Part shown: in pieces, positions 63,256-64,000 of the stretch | How the letters are laid out: the number at the start of each line of letters is the position of its first letter | How positions within the stretch are numbered: the first letter of the stretch is position 1 | Source of the DNA: Cellulomonas pakistanensis | Lineage (GTDB): Bacteria; Actinomycetota; Actinomycetes; Actinomycetales; Cellulomonadaceae | Length of the DNA stretch: 64,000 nt | Assembly: GCF_016862755.1 (NCBI RefSeq) | Contig: NZ_BONO01000019.1 | Coordinates: 29,070 to 93,069 of the forward strand | Direction: 5' to 3' | Position numbers and translations under genes: made by a program | Notes under the pieces: model-generated | What the model was told of the DNA's origin: nothing | Database searches by the model: none | What the model saw: only the letters and a program-made list of their open reading frames with translations

Positions 63256-63413
63256 TGCCGCCACCAGGGCTGGCGCGATTCGTGGCGCGGTTCAGCGGTG
63301 CGTACCCCCCGGGCTGACGCGATCCGCCCGTCCGCCGCTGGAAACCGCGTCAGATCCCCGGCACAATCGCCGGAGCGGGCCGCGGGACGAGCGGCGGGGA
63401 CGAGACGGACGAG

Positions 63414-64000
63414 ATGCAGCACAGCGAGGACGACGGGCCGACCGACGTCGACGGGCGCGACGCCGCCGGCGACGGGCGGGACGCCGCCGACGGCGCGTCC
63501 GAGGGCATCGAGCCCGACAGCCCGATCCTCACGGTCGCCGCCGTGGCCGCCCGGCTGGGCGTGGCCCCCGCGACGCTGCGTACCTGGGACCGGCGCTACG
63601 GGCTGGGCGCCTCCGAGCACACCGCGGGCGCGCACCGCCGGTACAGCACGGCGGACCTCGCCCGGCTGATGACGATGCGCTCGCTCACGCTCGACGGCGT
63701 GCCCCCGGCCGACGCGGCCCGGCTGGCGCGCGAGGGTGCGCCCGCCACGCTGCCCGAGCCGGTCGTGGCCCCGGACCGCGAGCGCGGGCCCGCGCCCCGG
63801 GACGCCGCCGCGGACGCGCCGTCCCGCCACCTCGCCGCGGTGCCGGACGCGCCCGACGACGACCGGGCCGACCGCGCCGACCACGACGACCCGGCGGCCC
63901 CGGCCCGCCCCGCCGCGGCCCCGGCCCGCCCCGCTGCCCCCGCGCCGTCCGCACGGGCGCCGCGCGCCGCCCGCCCGGCCACGCCGACCAGCGTGATCGA
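63414..64000 (+). CDS. MerR-type HTH regulator, 5' part (continues beyond window)
   Basis: Open from ATG 63414 to the window end (195 codons, no stop). An acidic N-terminus of about 37 residues precedes a MerR-like winged helix: LTVAAVAARLGVAPATLRTW, DRRYGLGASEHTAGAHRRYS, then LARLMTMRSLTLDGVPPADA. The rest seen is an Ala/Pro/Asp-rich disordered stretch. Actinobacterial proteins of this type resemble light- or cobalamin-linked MerR regulators, but the effector domain lies outside the window. CACAAT at 63362-63367 may be its -10 box. Confidence 0.8.
   Translation, partial: MQHSEDDGPTDVDGRDAAGDGRDAADGASEGIEPDSPILTVAAVAARLGVAPATLRTWDRRYGLGASEHTAGAHRRYSTADLARLMTMRSLTLDGVPPADAARLAREGAPATLPEPVVAPDRERGPAPRDAAADAPSRHLAAVPDAPDDDRADRADHDDPAAPARPAAAPARPAAPAPSARAPRAARPATPTSVI

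Overview
The window is about 64 kb of chromosome from a very high-GC Gram-positive bacterium (Actinomycetota). A Micrococcales genome close to Cellulomonas is my best guess. The basis is GC-saturated third positions, frequent GTG/TTG starts, leaderless TANNNT promoters 6-8 bases before start codons, a WhiD-type WhiB protein, an F420-type luciferase-like oxidoreductase, DUF5709, DUF222-HNH and DUF559 proteins, and zinc-type S14 and L36. The genus is inference. The window opens inside rpoB and closes inside a MerR-like regulator gene.

Layout. 1-10.9 kb: rpoB (3' part), rpoC, rpsL, rpsG, fusA and tuf, the transcription/translation 'str' block. 10.9-14.0 kb: a DUF559 gene framed by two near-identical long palindromes, then an acetate-type sodium symporter with its DUF485 partner on the minus strand. 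14.1-31.1 kb: the S10, spc and alpha ribosomal operons (rpsJ to rplO, secY-adk-map, infA-rpmJ-rpsM-rpsK, rpoA-rplQ); rpsD is not in its common place between rpsK and rpoA. 31.1-37.5 kb: accessory genes lying between rplQ and truA: an alpha/beta hydrolase, a DUF222-HNH protein, a WYL regulator with a divergent VOC protein, polyphosphate glucokinase, and an ADP-ribosylglycohydrolase fused to a zinc-ribbon module. 37.5-44.2 kb: truA, DUF5709, an ABC-F ATPase, rplM-rpsI, glmM and def. 44.6-49.7 kb: a DedA protein, a lipoprotein, coaA, glmS and acpS. 49.7-50.8 kb: a second DUF559 cassette with its own palindrome pair. 50.8-62.4 kb: the LLM oxidoreductase, nnrE/D, a kinase, alr, the tsaE-tsaB-rimI / tsaD tRNA t6A genes with a nitroreductase between them, a GCS2 ligase with a THUMP-like methyltransferase, and a CIRCE-controlled groES. 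62.5-64 kb: whiD and a MerR-like gene divided by a repeat-rich intergenic region.

How the genes work together. Most of the window is growth machinery: RNA polymerase subunits, elongation factors, about 30 ribosomal proteins, the Sec channel, formyl/methionine removal (def, map), wall-precursor supply (glmM, glmS, alr), cofactor supply (coaA, acpS), metabolite repair (nnrE/D) and t6A formation (tsaBDE). Perfect 16-20 bp hairpins, mostly without U-tracts, separate the units.

The most unusual signal is a pair of about 1.1 kb single-gene cassettes (10898-12015 and 49737-50841). Each encodes an AbiEi-like/DUF559 (Vsr-like) protein. Each is bounded by two copies of a long palindrome that match within the cassette but differ between cassettes, and each lies between convergent core genes. 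Two solitary palindromes of the same general form occur at 31078-31140 and 62477-62545. This looks like a family of single-gene palindrome-bounded elements; the mechanism is unknown to me. No rRNA, tRNA, CRISPR array or classical insertion sequence was seen.
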